From Bifidobacterium myosotis (lineage in GTDB: Bacteria; Actinomycetota; Actinomycetes; Actinomycetales; Bifidobacteriaceae), in contig NZ_MWWW01000001.1 in NCBI RefSeq assembly GCF_002259745.1, forward strand, positions 1 to 48,814: 48,814 bases of DNA. The letters are read 5' to 3'. How positions within the stretch are numbered: the stretch's first letter is position 1; each line of letters opens with the position of its first letter. The notes beneath the pieces are model-generated. The model had not been told where the DNA came from. It worked only from the letters and a program-made list of their open reading frames with translations, and ran no database searches. Made by a program: the position numbers and the translations under genes. Of the stretch, positions 24,568-33,547 are shown piece by piece.

Positions 24568-27222
24568 ATGGCTGAGTCGGACAATCAACCCACGCGTGCC
24601 CCGAAGCCGGCAGGCAGAGGGCACAACGATCGCAACGACCGAAGTGTGGCGAACGGTCAGGCGCCCAAGGCGACGGAAGCACCACAGACATCCAAGCCTG
24701 TCACCGGCAAGATTGGCGGAATCGGCAAAAACGGCCGGGTTTCGGCTGTCAAATCGGCTGCCAAGCCGGCTGCCAGTAAGGCCGGCAAAGCGGTTACCAA
24801 GCCGGCCGCTGGCAAGGCCGCCAAAGCGGCAGCCAAAACCGGCAGGTCCGGTGCCGATGGCGCCAGCAAGTTGAAGCAGGAGGAAGAGGCGCTGCTGCGC
24901 GCCGACACCTTCACCAACGCGCCCAAGGTCTCGCGTCGCACGCTGACCCGCGAGGAGCGCGAGGCGTTGGCCAAGCTCAAGGAGGCCGAGAACAAGGAGG
25001 CCGAGAAGCTCGCCAGCACCGCGGCCAGGGGACGTATCGGCCGATGGTGGGCGCGGCTGCAGTCCGGCCCGGACAAGGTCACGCTCGGCATGGCCATCGT
25101 GGCGCTCGGCGTGGTCTACGGTGACATCGGCACCTCGCCGCTCTACACCGCGCAGACGTTCCTCTCCGGTCAGGGAGGGCTCGGCAACGCCGACCGCGAG
25201 GCCGTGCTCGGCATGCTGTCGCTCGTGTTCTGGTCCATCACGCTGATCACCACCGTGAAGTACGTGCTGATCGCCATGCGCATCGACAACAACGGCGAAG
25301 GCGGCATCTTCGCGCTGTATTCGCTGATTCGCCGGTACGGCGCATGGCTCGCCATCCCGGCCATGGTCGGTGGTGCGGCGTTCCTCGCCGATTCGGTGCT
25401 GACGCCGGCCGTCTCCATCAGCTCGGCCGTCGAAGGTCTGCAAACGCTGCCACCCCTGGAACAGGTCTTCGATGAGAACCCCAGCCTCACGCTGATGATC
25501 ACCGTGGTCATCATCGTCATCCTGTTCGCCGTGCAGTCGCGCGGCACCGAAAGCATCGGCCGCGTATTCGGCTCCATCGTGCTCATCTGGTTCAGCTTCC
25601 TCGCCATCGTGGGACTGGTGAACCTCTCCAACGACTGGACGGTATTCGCGGCGCTCAACCCGGTCTACGGCATCAAATTCCTCTTCAGCCCGCACAATGA
25701 GGCGGGCATTGCGCTGATGGGCACGGTGTTCCTGTCCACCACGGGCGCCGAGGCCCTGTACTCGGACATGGGCCATGTGGGGCGCGGCAACATCTACTTC
25801 ACCTGGCCGTTCATCAAGGTGGCGCTCGTGTGCAACTACTTCGGCCAGGGCGCGTGGATCCTCGCCAACAGCCGCAACCCCGAGTTCAACACGATGAAGA
25901 CGCTCAACCCGTTCTTCCAGATGATGGACCCGAACGTGCGCTATCTGGCCGTCGTGCTCTCCGTCACGGCCGGCGTGATCGCCTCGCAGGCCCTTATTAC
26001 CGGCGCATTCACGATGGTCTCCGAGGCCACACGCCTCAACTGGATGCCGCATCTGCAGGTGCGTTACCCGGCCCGCACGCGCGGCCAGCTCTACATCCCG
26101 GTGATCAACGGTGTGCTGTGCGTCTCCACGCTGCTCGTGCTCGCCATCTTCAAGGATTCGGAACATATCTCGGCCGCGTACGGTCTGGCGCTCACCATCA
26201 CGATGATCACCACCACCGTGCTGCTCGGCGTCTACCTGTGGCATAACGGCCGTCGTCTGGGCGCGGTCCTGTTCATCGTGCTGTTCCTCGCCATCCAGAC
26301 CATGTTCTTCGTGGCGTCCATGGCCAAGTTCCTGCACGGCGGCTGGTTCACCTGCCTGCTGACCATCGCGATTCTGTTCGTCATGGTCACCTGGGATCAG
26401 GGCACCAAGCTGGAGCGCGCGCAGCGTCGTCACATGCAGCCGCAGGACTTCCTGCCGGCGCTCGACAAGCTTCACGGCGACTTCCGCATCCCCTATTTCG
26501 CGGACAACATCGTCTACCTGACCTCCGATTCGGAGACCAAGCGACTCGATACGGACATCTTCTTCTCGATCTTCGCCGACCATCCCAAGCGCGCCCGCGC
26601 CTGGTGGGCGGTGAGCGTGGAGACCACCGACGAGCCGTTCACCCGCGAGTACTCCGTCGAGAACTTCGGCACCAGCTATATCTACCGTGTGCGCATGCGG
26701 CTTGGTTTCAAGGTGTCCCAGTCCATCCCGGCGTACATCCACCAGATCATGCACGACCTGTCCAAGACCGGCGAGCTGCCCAAGCAGAAGTCGCTGTACC
26801 CGAAGGTGGACGCGGATCCGGACATCGGCACCATCCGGTACGTGCTGATCCACAAGGCCCTCATGCCCGAGTCCAAGGTCTCGGCGTGGGGTGCGCTTTC
26901 GTTGCAGGTCAAGTACACGATTCGCCATGTGGCCGGTTCGCCGGTCAAGTGGTTCGGACTGGCGCCGTACAACCCGCTGGTCGAGGTCCAGCCGCTGTTC
27001 GTCTCGACGCGCCGTCCGCCGCGCCTGAAGCGCATCGGTGTCGCCGACGTGCGCGGCGCCGGTGCCGCTGGGGCGCGCGTTGCCGCCGAGCCCACCCGCG
27101 CCAAGATCGATCCCGCAGCCGTGCCCGATCCGCTCGACACCACCTCCGGACTGGGCCGGTTGGTTCACGCACCCGAGGCTACAGTGCCGTCCGGCAAGAG
27201 CTCCGCCAAGACTGCGAAATAA
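24568..27222 (+). CDS. kup: Low-affinity potassium transporter Kup
   Basis: K+:H+ symporter of the KUP/HAK/KT family in the cytoplasmic membrane, 884 residues. The transporter starts near residue 175 with LGVVYGDIGTSPLYT, the family hallmark, followed by GEGGIFALYSLI, LADSVLTPAVSISSAVEGL, ALYSDMGHVGRGNIYFTWPF and about twelve helices to near residue 610. A soluble C-terminal domain follows. An unusual 165-residue N-terminus is rich in Lys, Ala and Pro with repeated AAKxA/KPAxxKA units. The ATG at 24568 is chosen because GGAGGA lies 7 bases before it. The gene stands alone; the 200-bp upstream shows no riboswitch that I can recognise. Confidence 0.93.
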   Translation: MAESDNQPTRAPKPAGRGHNDRNDRSVANGQAPKATEAPQTSKPVTGKIGGIGKNGRVSAVKSAAKPAASKAGKAVTKPAAGKAAKAAAKTGRSGADGASKLKQEEEALLRADTFTNAPKVSRRTLTREEREALAKLKEAENKEAEKLASTAARGRIGRWWARLQSGPDKVTLGMAIVALGVVYGDIGTSPLYTAQTFLSGQGGLGNADREAVLGMLSLVFWSITLITTVKYVLIAMRIDNNGEGGIFALYSLIRRYGAWLAIPAMVGGAAFLADSVLTPAVSISSAVEGLQTLPPLEQVFDENPSLTLMITVVIIVILFAVQSRGTESIGRVFGSIVLIWFSFLAIVGLVNLSNDWTVFAALNPVYGIKFLFSPHNEAGIALMGTVFLSTTGAEALYSDMGHVGRGNIYFTWPFIKVALVCNYFGQGAWILANSRNPEFNTMKTLNPFFQMMDPNVRYLAVVLSVTAGVIASQALITGAFTMVSEATRLNWMPHLQVRYPARTRGQLYIPVINGVLCVSTLLVLAIFKDSEHISAAYGLALTITMITTTVLLGVYLWHNGRRLGAVLFIVLFLAIQTMFFVASMAKFLHGGWFTCLLTIAILFVMVTWDQGTKLERAQRRHMQPQDFLPALDKLHGDFRIPYFADNIVYLTSDSETKRLDTDIFFSIFADHPKRARAWWAVSVETTDEPFTREYSVENFGTSYIYRVRMRLGFKVSQSIPAYIHQIMHDLSKTGELPKQKSLYPKVDADPDIGTIRYVLIHKALMPESKVSAWGALSLQVKYTIRHVAGSPVKWFGLAPYNPLVEVQPLFVSTRRPPRLKRIGVADVRGAGAAGARVAAEPTRAKIDPAAVPDPLDTTSGLGRLVHAPEATVPSGKSSAKTAK

Positions 27223-27300
27223 GGCGCAATAAGACCATATAAGCAATCTCTATAACCCCGTCCGCGCGTTCGTGATGATGCTCCACTAGGTTGTCAAGGT

Positions 27301-28161
27301 ATGTGCAGACTACTGGGATACGCGACGGCGGGGTTCAACGTGAGCCTCAACGCCATTTTGGGTTCGGAGAACACCGCTGACTTCCAGGAACTGTCTGAAA
27401 TCCACAATGACGGCTGGGGCGTGGCGCAGCTCGCCGACCCCGCCGAAGCCCCGTACATCCGCGACGGTGGTGCGCCCACCCCGGAGACCGGCACCAAGAT
27501 CTACAAGTCCACCGTCGCCGCGCGCTTCGACTCCACCTTCGAGACGCTCGCCAACGAGCCCGCCCGCGGCGCGCTGTGGCACCTTCGCCTCGCGAGCTCC
27601 AACCTGCCGCTCATCATGGAGAACCAGCAGCCGTTCTACGCCAACGGCCTGAGCTTCATCCACAACGGCGACATCTCGGACGCCAACGGCCGCAACATCG
27701 TGACCAACCGTTCCTACCCGGTGGATCACAGCATCCTGCTGTCCACCGGCGGTCGTTCCGATTCCGCCATCTTCTTTGCGGTGATTCTCGAATACATCGG
27801 TTTCGGCTTCCCACTGGACGAGGCCGTGGCGCAGGCCGTGCGTGAGCTGCGCCAGGCCTACCCGAAGTCCAGCTACAACTGCATGATCCAGTCCGAGGAC
27901 CAGCTGGTAGCCCTGTGCGCGGCCGGGCGCGAGAAGACCAGCCCGCGCATCGTCGAGATCTACGACGAGTACGGCCGTGGTGAGCAGGCCGCCGATTACC
28001 GTGTGATGCGCTACCGCGCGCTCGAGGACGAGAACGGCGACCCGGCCGGTGTGGTCGTGTCCTCCTCCGGATACGACCAGGGCGACTGGGACGTGCTGGA
28101 GAACGATCAGATGATTGTGGCCTCCAACCGCAACGGCACCTTCCGCCTGCGTTCCATCTGA
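27301..28161 (+). CDS. Class II glutamine amidotransferase
   Basis: A stand-alone Ntn-type amidotransferase of 286 residues. Met is followed by the nucleophile Cys2 (MCRLLGYA), which would be exposed by Met removal. Other signs are HNDGWGVA, the substrate loop HLRLASS and SFIHNGDI, and GGRSDSAIFF. Relatives (YafJ/EgtC-like) release ammonia from Gln or hydrolyse gamma-glutamyl compounds; the acceptor here is unknown and no partner synthase is adjacent. There is no Shine–Dalgarno sequence at a proper distance; TAGGTT (27287–27292) lies 8 bases before the ATG, so the mRNA may be leaderless. It converges with the HD hydrolase gene. Confidence 0.88.
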   Translation: MCRLLGYATAGFNVSLNAILGSENTADFQELSEIHNDGWGVAQLADPAEAPYIRDGGAPTPETGTKIYKSTVAARFDSTFETLANEPARGALWHLRLASSNLPLIMENQQPFYANGLSFIHNGDISDANGRNIVTNRSYPVDHSILLSTGGRSDSAIFFAVILEYIGFGFPLDEAVAQAVRELRQAYPKSSYNCMIQSEDQLVALCAAGREKTSPRIVEIYDEYGRGEQAADYRVMRYRALEDENGDPAGVVVSSSGYDQGDWDVLENDQMIVASNRNGTFRLRSI

Positions 28162-28197
28162 AGCTGAACTGCTTGATGAACCTGAATCATCTGCATT

Positions 28198-28237
28198 TGA
28201 ACCATCTACACCTGAACCGTTCAGTTCGGATGGTTCA
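28198..28237. terminator. Possible bidirectional terminator between convergent genes
   Basis: TGAACCATC (28198–28206) pairs with GATGGTTCA (28229–28237), enclosing a nested CTGAAC/GTTCAG hairpin. The site sits between the amidotransferase and HD hydrolase genes. U-tracts are absent, so efficiency is uncertain. Confidence 0.45.
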
Positions 28238-28240
28238 GAT

Positions 28241-29104
28241 TCAAATCATGCGCATGTGGTACTTGGTGGCCAGCAGCAGGATGTCCGGCACGCCGTATTT
28301 GGCCACAAGATCGAGCCAGCGGCGCTTGTTTGCTTCTCCGTATCGTGCGGCACGAGCGGTGTAGGCATCGACCTGCAGGAACTTCGGCGGCACCGACTTG
28401 CTGTGGAACTTGTCGGCGTACATCACCACCTCCTGCTCGAGGTTCACTGGCACGTAGTCGGCCGGCGGCAGCGGCAGATCCTGGGCGATGACGTCCTCGC
28501 GCGTAAGCCCCACGCCGGTGTGGTTGCGACAGAACTGCGCAATCGACTCGTCCACGCCTTCGCTGAGCAGGTACTCGTAGCCCTTGAGACCGTGGAGGAT
28601 GTATTTCTTTCCGCTGAATTTCAACGGTTCGCCGTCCGTGCCGTCGTGCTTGAAGACGCGGTAGGTGCCGATGTCGTGCAGCAGACCACCGATGAGCACC
28701 AGATGCTCGTCGATTAGGCGAGGCGGCACATGGCCTCCGGTCACGCCGCCGGTCGGCGGAACAAGATAATCGGGGGAGGGTTGCGTCGCCGGGGCGGTGG
28801 CAGCGGATGTCGGGTTATCGGGGGTGTCGGTCAGGCTGGCTGCCGGATTGGCAAGCGGGGTCGCAGTGGTTTCGGTGGTGCCGTCGTCTGCGTTATGCTG
28901 TGCCGCGCGGTCGCCCCACTCTGGTGCGTCCTTGGGCAGGGTGCAGCGGCGCGTGAACAGGGCGTTCTGCCGGCGGGCGATCTGCTGGGCGATGGTGGCC
29001 ACTATCACGCAATGCGTATGCACCAGCTCGTAGGCCTCCTTGGACGGTGCGATCTTGTGATGCAGCTCGTCGATCTGCTCCAGCGTGGGAATATATCCGC
29101 TCAT
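28241..29104 (-). CDS. HD-domain metal-dependent phosphohydrolase
   Basis: A 287-residue HD-superfamily protein. The first ligand His lies in ELVHTHCVIVATIAQQIA (helix 1), the HD pair in LVLIGGLLHDIGTYRVF, and FCRNHTGVG gives the next His region; ADKFHSK supplies the distal Asp. Such proteins hydrolyse phosphate esters or nucleotides; the substrate is unknown. An Ala/Thr/Pro-rich insertion of about 60 residues (roughly 68–130) separates the first His from the HD motif and is likely a disordered loop. The ATG at 29104 is preceded on the minus strand by GGAGC; the frame upstream reads into a MITE-like element and is not used. Confidence 0.85.
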   Translation of the reverse strand: MSGYIPTLEQIDELHHKIAPSKEAYELVHTHCVIVATIAQQIARRQNALFTRRCTLPKDAPEWGDRAAQHNADDGTTETTATPLANPAASLTDTPDNPTSAATAPATQPSPDYLVPPTGGVTGGHVPPRLIDEHLVLIGGLLHDIGTYRVFKHDGTDGEPLKFSGKKYILHGLKGYEYLLSEGVDESIAQFCRNHTGVGLTREDVIAQDLPLPPADYVPVNLEQEVVMYADKFHSKSVPPKFLQVDAYTARAARYGEANKRRWLDLVAKYGVPDILLLATKYHMRMI

Positions 29105-29188
29105 GATGCCCGCTCCAATCCGTAAGTCGAACCAGCCCCAAGCGTAGCGCGGCAGGGCGGCATTCTTCTGACGGTGTGCGCGACATAT

Positions 29189-29409
29189 TAGTGGTCTGTC
29201 TCTTAAATAATTGAGGGCTTCAGCTTTTTCTCTCCCCCAGTTAGCTTCGCTGACAGCCCGTCCTGTCATTAAGGATGCATTGTGTGCGTGGCATGCTGGC
29301 TCGCCTGTCGGTTCACACGTTGCCTGAAAACAGCTCCGCTGTCTGCTTCACGGCAACGGTCCATCAGAGAGGACCGATACTACTCAAACAATTGCGAGGC
29401 AGGCCACTA
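29189..29409. mobile_element. MITE-like element, family 1, copy 2
   Basis: A 221-bp element with ends TAGTGGTCTGTCTCTTAAAT (left) and, read on the minus strand, TAGTGGCCTGCCTCGCAATT (right). It is about 100 bp longer than the copy at 10147–10266 because of extra sequence in the middle (about 29260–29360) that includes CTCCGCT and GTTGCCTG/CGGCAAC-like pairs. The sub-terminal AATTGAGGGCTTCAGCTTTT block is shared with copy 1. It lies just upstream of the HD hydrolase gene. Confidence 0.75.
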
Positions 29410-29479
29410 GCTTGAGGTTTTTTGGTTGGTGATGCAAGTATTGGGACCGGAAAGATCGTTTATGTGTTCGCCGGGCCTG

Positions 29480-29672
29480 TATCTGCCTTGCGAGGGGTAC
29501 ATTCTTCGTATTTCGGACAGGTATCTGCTTTGCAAGGGGTACCTGCACGCGCAAAACCGAGTACAAACGAGACAATATCAACGTTCATACTCGGGTTTTG
29601 TGGATTGAGGTACCCCTCGCAAGGCAGATACGTGTTTGCAAGAGGCCGAATGTACCCCTTGCAAAGCAGATA
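29480..29672. repeat. Palindromic 4×21-bp repeat element, copy C
   Basis: Units are at 29480–29500 and 29522–29542 (direct) and at 29610–29630 and 29652–29672 (inverted), 42 bp apart in each arm as in copies A and B. Here the 21-bp spacers do not pair well, but the 67-bp centre has its own inverted repeat (AAAACCGAGTA with TACTCGGGTTTT). Confidence 0.9.
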
Positions 29673-29711
29673 GCTGCCGGACAGGCGAATATGGACTTGC
29701 GGCAGTGACGA

Positions 29712-29744
29712 GAATGGCCGTGGAGGAGTGCTCCACGGCCATTC
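29712..29744. terminator. Hairpin after the ABC-like gene
   Basis: A perfect 14-bp stem GAATGGCCGTGGAG / CTCCACGGCCATTC with a 5-nt loop lies about 100 bases beyond the stop of the minus-strand operon. It has no U-tract. It probably ends or stabilises that transcript. Confidence 0.55.
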
Positions 29745-29840
29745 CCATCATTCGGCGTCTAACGTTTGTGCTCGGCGTCAGTTCAGTATCGAGCGTTCAG
29801 CGTCCAGCGACGAATTGCGACGGTCCTTACAGCCACGCCG

Positions 29841-31544
29841 TCAGACCTCGAACAGGGTGTCGGCAGCCTCGGCGATTTCGCGAGAGGCGGTGAGCACGAT
29901 CACGCAATGCTTCGGGTCGCCGCTGTGAGCCAGCTTGGCCAGCGCGGCGAACACGGTCACGGTGTCGTCATCGCCGAGTCCGCGCGTCGGCTCGTCCAGA
30001 ATCAGGACCTCGGCCTCGGTGCTAATCGCGCGTGCGATGGCCACCAGACGCTGTTGCACCAGCGGCAGCTTGCCGACAGCCAGACCGGATGTGGCCTCGG
30101 TGAAGCCCACCTTGGCCAGCAGCTCACGCGCGATAACCGGCTTGGGCTTGAGGAAGTTACGGTTCGAAGCGTTCATCGCGTACAGCACGTTCTGCTCGGC
30201 GTCCAGATCCGGCTGCACAGCATGCAGCTGCGGCACAATGCCCAGACGGTGCCCTCGCACCTCGATCGGCTCGAGATCGGCGATGTTCGCGCTCTTGTTC
30301 ATCACCGTGCCGGCGGTGGGACGTGCCAGCCCGGTCATGACGCCCATCAGTGTGCGACGCTTGACATCGGCGGTCACGCCCGAATCCGGGTCGTCCTGGA
30401 TGAGCAGTGCGTAGGCGTGGCCGGCGTAGCAGGCGAATTCCACGCCGCCGAGCACGATTTTACCCTTGCCGTCCTGCACGCTCACCTTGTTGAGGGCGAA
30501 TGTCGGATAGGTTTTGAGCAACACGTCGTCCGCGCCGCCGCCCACCAGCACACGATCGATGCGGGACGCCAGCGTCATGGTCGGCTCGCTCTTGGCGCCG
30601 GAGGCCTCATGATCGGCCAGTTCGTCCTTCTTGTCGTGCTTGGCGAGAGCCAGCGTCTCGTTGACGTGACGGGCGTTGCGCTCGGTTACTTCGGCGGAGG
30701 CGTTGGCCGAGGCAAGGGCGTCGCGCTCGGCCTCGGTAGGCTCGCCGGCTGCGTCGGAAGCCTTGGAGTCGGCGGATGCAACGGTGTCGGCGGCTCCGGC
30801 GGATTCGGCCGTTTCCGATGCGTTCGAGGCATCTGCTGCGTGGTGATGCCCCGCAGACGTGCTCGCGCTTGTGCCGTCGGTTGCGGCACTGACGTCAGTG
30901 GTGCCACTGGTCGAGCTGTTCGCCGCATCGCCGCCTTGCTGAGTGGACTGGCCATCTTCTGCAGTATTCGGGCCTTCACCGTGCGTGTCATTGGCGTCCG
31001 GGACCTTCGCCGCGGACTTGGACAGTCCGGCCGCCGCCTTGACCTTGGTCGGGTCGGCGCCGGTGGCGGCCGCAATCAGCGCCGCCGTGACATCGTCCTT
31101 ATCGATGACCGCGTCGGCGGGTTCCTCCGCCGCGCCGTCATCGGAGGCATCGGCGACCGACTGCTCGGCCGACGCCAAGCTGCTGTAGATGTCGCCGCCG
31201 GCGTCAACCGTTGCCTCATCTTCGCTGTCGTCGTCATCGTCGAAGACCACGCTGAATTGGACCGAGTCCGGCAGCGTGCTCTTGTCGGCATCCTTAGTCG
31301 CCGCAGTATCGTCAGCATCGTCAGTATCGTCGGCATCGCTCGCATCATCCACAACCGCGGCGGCATCCGTGGCCTCATCCTGCTCGGCCGTCTGCCCAGC
31401 GGCCTGATCGGGTACCTGCGCGTCCGTCCGCTCGGTAGCGGCGTCGGACGTCGCGTCGCTTACCGTGGCCGCCGTCTGGTTCTCGGTCACATCCGCGGCA
31501 GCGTCGGTCTGCTGGGCCTTCTCGGTGTTCTTGTCGTCGCTCAT
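29841..31544 (-). CDS. ABC ATPase-like protein without a Walker A motif, long acidic N-terminus
   Basis: A 567-residue protein. Residues 1 to about 300 are low-complexity and acidic (Asp, Ala, Ser, Thr, Glu), probably disordered. The C-terminal 230 resemble the ATPase of MacB/LolD-type ABC transporters: HRLGIVPQLHAVQPDLDAEQNVLYAM (Q-loop region), VLILDEPTRGLGD (Walker B, about 514–525) and a VLTAS segment at the place of the H-loop. The Walker A position (about 384–398) reads DDPDSGVTADVKRRT instead of GxxGxGKS/T, and the LSGGQ signature is replaced by GKLPLVQQ. ATP hydrolysis by the normal mechanism is therefore unlikely. Its ATG overlaps the permease stop (ATGA, 31541–31544), so the two are probably coupled and form a complex. 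It could be a regulatory or structural subunit. Confidence 0.75.
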   Translation of the reverse strand: MSDDKNTEKAQQTDAAADVTENQTAATVSDATSDAATERTDAQVPDQAAGQTAEQDEATDAAAVVDDASDADDTDDADDTAATKDADKSTLPDSVQFSVVFDDDDDSEDEATVDAGGDIYSSLASAEQSVADASDDGAAEEPADAVIDKDDVTAALIAAATGADPTKVKAAAGLSKSAAKVPDANDTHGEGPNTAEDGQSTQQGGDAANSSTSGTTDVSAATDGTSASTSAGHHHAADASNASETAESAGAADTVASADSKASDAAGEPTEAERDALASANASAEVTERNARHVNETLALAKHDKKDELADHEASGAKSEPTMTLASRIDRVLVGGGADDVLLKTYPTFALNKVSVQDGKGKIVLGGVEFACYAGHAYALLIQDDPDSGVTADVKRRTLMGVMTGLARPTAGTVMNKSANIADLEPIEVRGHRLGIVPQLHAVQPDLDAEQNVLYAMNASNRNFLKPKPVIARELLAKVGFTEATSGLAVGKLPLVQQRLVAIARAISTEAEVLILDEPTRGLGDDDTVTVFAALAKLAHSGDPKHCVIVLTASREIAEAADTLFEV

Positions 31545-33082
31545 GCCTGTGCCTCCGCATCATCGTCGGCCTTCGCGGCCGTGCCGTTCGTTGTGGTCTT
31601 CTTGCCCGAGTTGGTATCGGCGTCCGTGCGGTCACTACCAGCATCGCCCACGACGTCCGTATTCTTCCCCACGGATTCGCCGTTGACCGCATCCGCCGCG
31701 GACTCCGCCTCGATGCTTTCGGTCTCGCGCACCGTGCCCCAATCGCCGTCGGAGGTGAACAGCTTGTCCGCGCCGTAGAAGGGCAGACGCAGCGCGGCCA
31801 GAATCGCCAGCACCAGAATCGCGCCGAGACCGTACCAGACCATCTTCCAGACCAGATCGGAGGTTACGGGCGTGGCGTGGCCGGCTGCCAGCGCGGTGCC
31901 GATCGGCTTGGCCGCGAACGCGCCACCCACCAGACCGATGGCGTAGAACGGCAGCGTGGTAATGAATACCTCAAGCATGAACTGCCAGCCGAGGCGTCCG
32001 CGCGTGACGCCCGAGACCAGCGCCATGCCGATCTCGTCGTCGCGCTTGCGGGTCCACACGCCGAGCAGCACGAGCGCGAGCAGCACCACGCCACCGGCCG
32101 ACAGCAGCAGAATCACGCCGGTCTGCGCGCGGGAGGCCAGAGTCTCGATCGGTGCCAGCGACTTCGTGTATCGTTCGAGCGCGGGGGAGGAGATTGCGAA
32201 GCCGTCCGCCGGCAGCTTGGACTTCTTGAGCGTGTCGACCACCGACTTGTACGTGGCGGCGTCGCTGATGTTGAACACCACGTTGAGATCGGGCAGCGCC
32301 CAGCCGCTCACCGAGTCGTCGGAGGACTGCGGGTCGAGTCCGGCCTTGGAGAAGGTCTGATAATTCGTGTAGATGGCGTTCTCACGATTGCGGGCGGTCA
32401 CCACCGGGTTGTCCGCGGCCGCGTCGGCCGTGTACTCGTAGATGCCGCGCACCGTAAGTTCCGTGGTCTTGGACTTGTCCGCCGCTACGGCCACCTTGAA
32501 CTTGTCGCCCACCTTGAGGTTATTGGCCTTGGCGAAGGCGGCGGAGACCAGCGCGCCCGTCGTGTCCGGGTTGTCGGACTGGTTGTCGTAGCTCAGGGCC
32601 TTGCCGTCGGTGATGGTGTAGGTGCCCAGATCGTTGGCCTTGGCGGCGTCCTTGGTCCAGAACGCGCGCCAGATGAGCTGACCGCCGGTCTCATCGTCCG
32701 AGGCGGAGCCCAGCGAGCCGCCGTCCAGCGCCTTGAGGTCGCCGGAGACGCGCGCCGGCACGGTCTCCGTGACCGTGAAGTCAAGCGTGCTGGTGGCCTG
32801 CTGGATGGCCGTGGCGTACTCGGTGTAGCTCGTCCACGTCATGTACTGCTTGGTGGAGGCGGAGTCGGTGGCCGAGACCTTCTTCCACGCGGCCGCCGTG
32901 GGGCGGATGGCCAGATCGGCCTTCTGCGCGTCGTATGTGGTGGTGTGTGCGGTGGTGTTTTCCTGAATGATGGCCAGCCCGGCAACCGTGCCAAACGTGA
33001 CCGCCAACGTGACGAACGCGGTAAGGGCCGTGCGCCCCTTCGAACGCATCAAAGCCCGCCAGGCGTTGCTGAGGACGAACAT
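31541..33082 (-). CDS. FtsX/MacB-type ABC transporter permease
   Basis: A 513-residue membrane protein. Helix 1 (about residues 17–38, GRTALTAFVTLAVTFGTVAGLAI) is followed by a large extracytoplasmic domain (about 40–320) and then three helices at about 325–347, 378–400 and 428–446. The RDDEIGMALVSGVTRGRLGWQFMLEVFITTL coupling segment is typical of FtsX-like permeases. The C-terminal 70 residues are hydrophilic and acidic like the start of its partner. Such proteins transmit force or export lipopeptides and usually pair with an ATPase; the coupled gene downstream is an ATPase-like protein without Walker A. GGAGAACGGGAG stands before the ATG. It is divergent from the DUF4012 gene. Confidence 0.85.
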   Translation of the reverse strand: MFVLSNAWRALMRSKGRTALTAFVTLAVTFGTVAGLAIIQENTTAHTTTYDAQKADLAIRPTAAAWKKVSATDSASTKQYMTWTSYTEYATAIQQATSTLDFTVTETVPARVSGDLKALDGGSLGSASDDETGGQLIWRAFWTKDAAKANDLGTYTITDGKALSYDNQSDNPDTTGALVSAAFAKANNLKVGDKFKVAVAADKSKTTELTVRGIYEYTADAAADNPVVTARNRENAIYTNYQTFSKAGLDPQSSDDSVSGWALPDLNVVFNISDAATYKSVVDTLKKSKLPADGFAISSPALERYTKSLAPIETLASRAQTGVILLLSAGGVVLLALVLLGVWTRKRDDEIGMALVSGVTRGRLGWQFMLEVFITTLPFYAIGLVGGAFAAKPIGTALAAGHATPVTSDLVWKMVWYGLGAILVLAILAALRLPFYGADKLFTSDGDWGTVRETESIEAESAADAVNGESVGKNTDVVGDAGSDRTDADTNSGKKTTTNGTAAKADDDAEAQA

Positions 33083-33547
33083 GTGCTACTTCTCCCGTTC
33101 TCCTAAGCCGAACAAATCATACGGCTCCCACTATTGCTGCGCATCGTGACCGTTTTCTTGCGCATTACTGTTATACCTCTCAACGAACCCTGAGAACATG
33201 CTGAACGCGATGTGGTGGTCGTGCGCGGATTTGCCCATGTTTGCAGCCCGATTTGCCCGCTGTTGCGGGGCAGTAGGTACACTGTCAAGAGATTGCGCTC
33301 TGTTGGGTCCGGCCGCCGTCGCGCCGCCATGCGGGTGCCGCGCTGCCATGTGCGTCATGTTGCTGCCTGGTTGCTGCCTGCGCGGTGTGCCGCATGGAAG
33401 CCATATGAAAGACGTATGGCGTGTGTGGCATATGCGTGTGCGTTTGCATGCGAGCGTGCGTGCAAATGCGCGTGGGGCGGACCGTGCGCGGGGCGTTGCA
33501 GCGAGCGAGATTGTGCGAATGTGCGATTGTGAGATGGGCAGGTGGGT
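33083..33547. other. Divergent intergenic region, 465 bp
   Basis: No gene seen. It contains a tandem TTGCTGCCT repeat (about 33359–33379), GTGCG-rich low-complexity sequence and an inverted repeat TTTGCATGC (33443–33451) / GCGTGCAAA (33458–33466) with one mismatch. Promoters for the FtsX and DUF4012 genes should lie here, but none stands out. Confidence 0.4.

Noticed and set aside
24475..27246. Long minus-strand open frame opposite kup
   Set aside because: Composition (Arg, His, Gly, Asp) is that of an antisense shadow; the plus frame is a clear Kup protein.
29105..29269. Longer N-terminus for the HD hydrolase
   Set aside because: The extra 55 residues read into the MITE-like element; GGAGC before the ATG at 29104 supports the shorter form.
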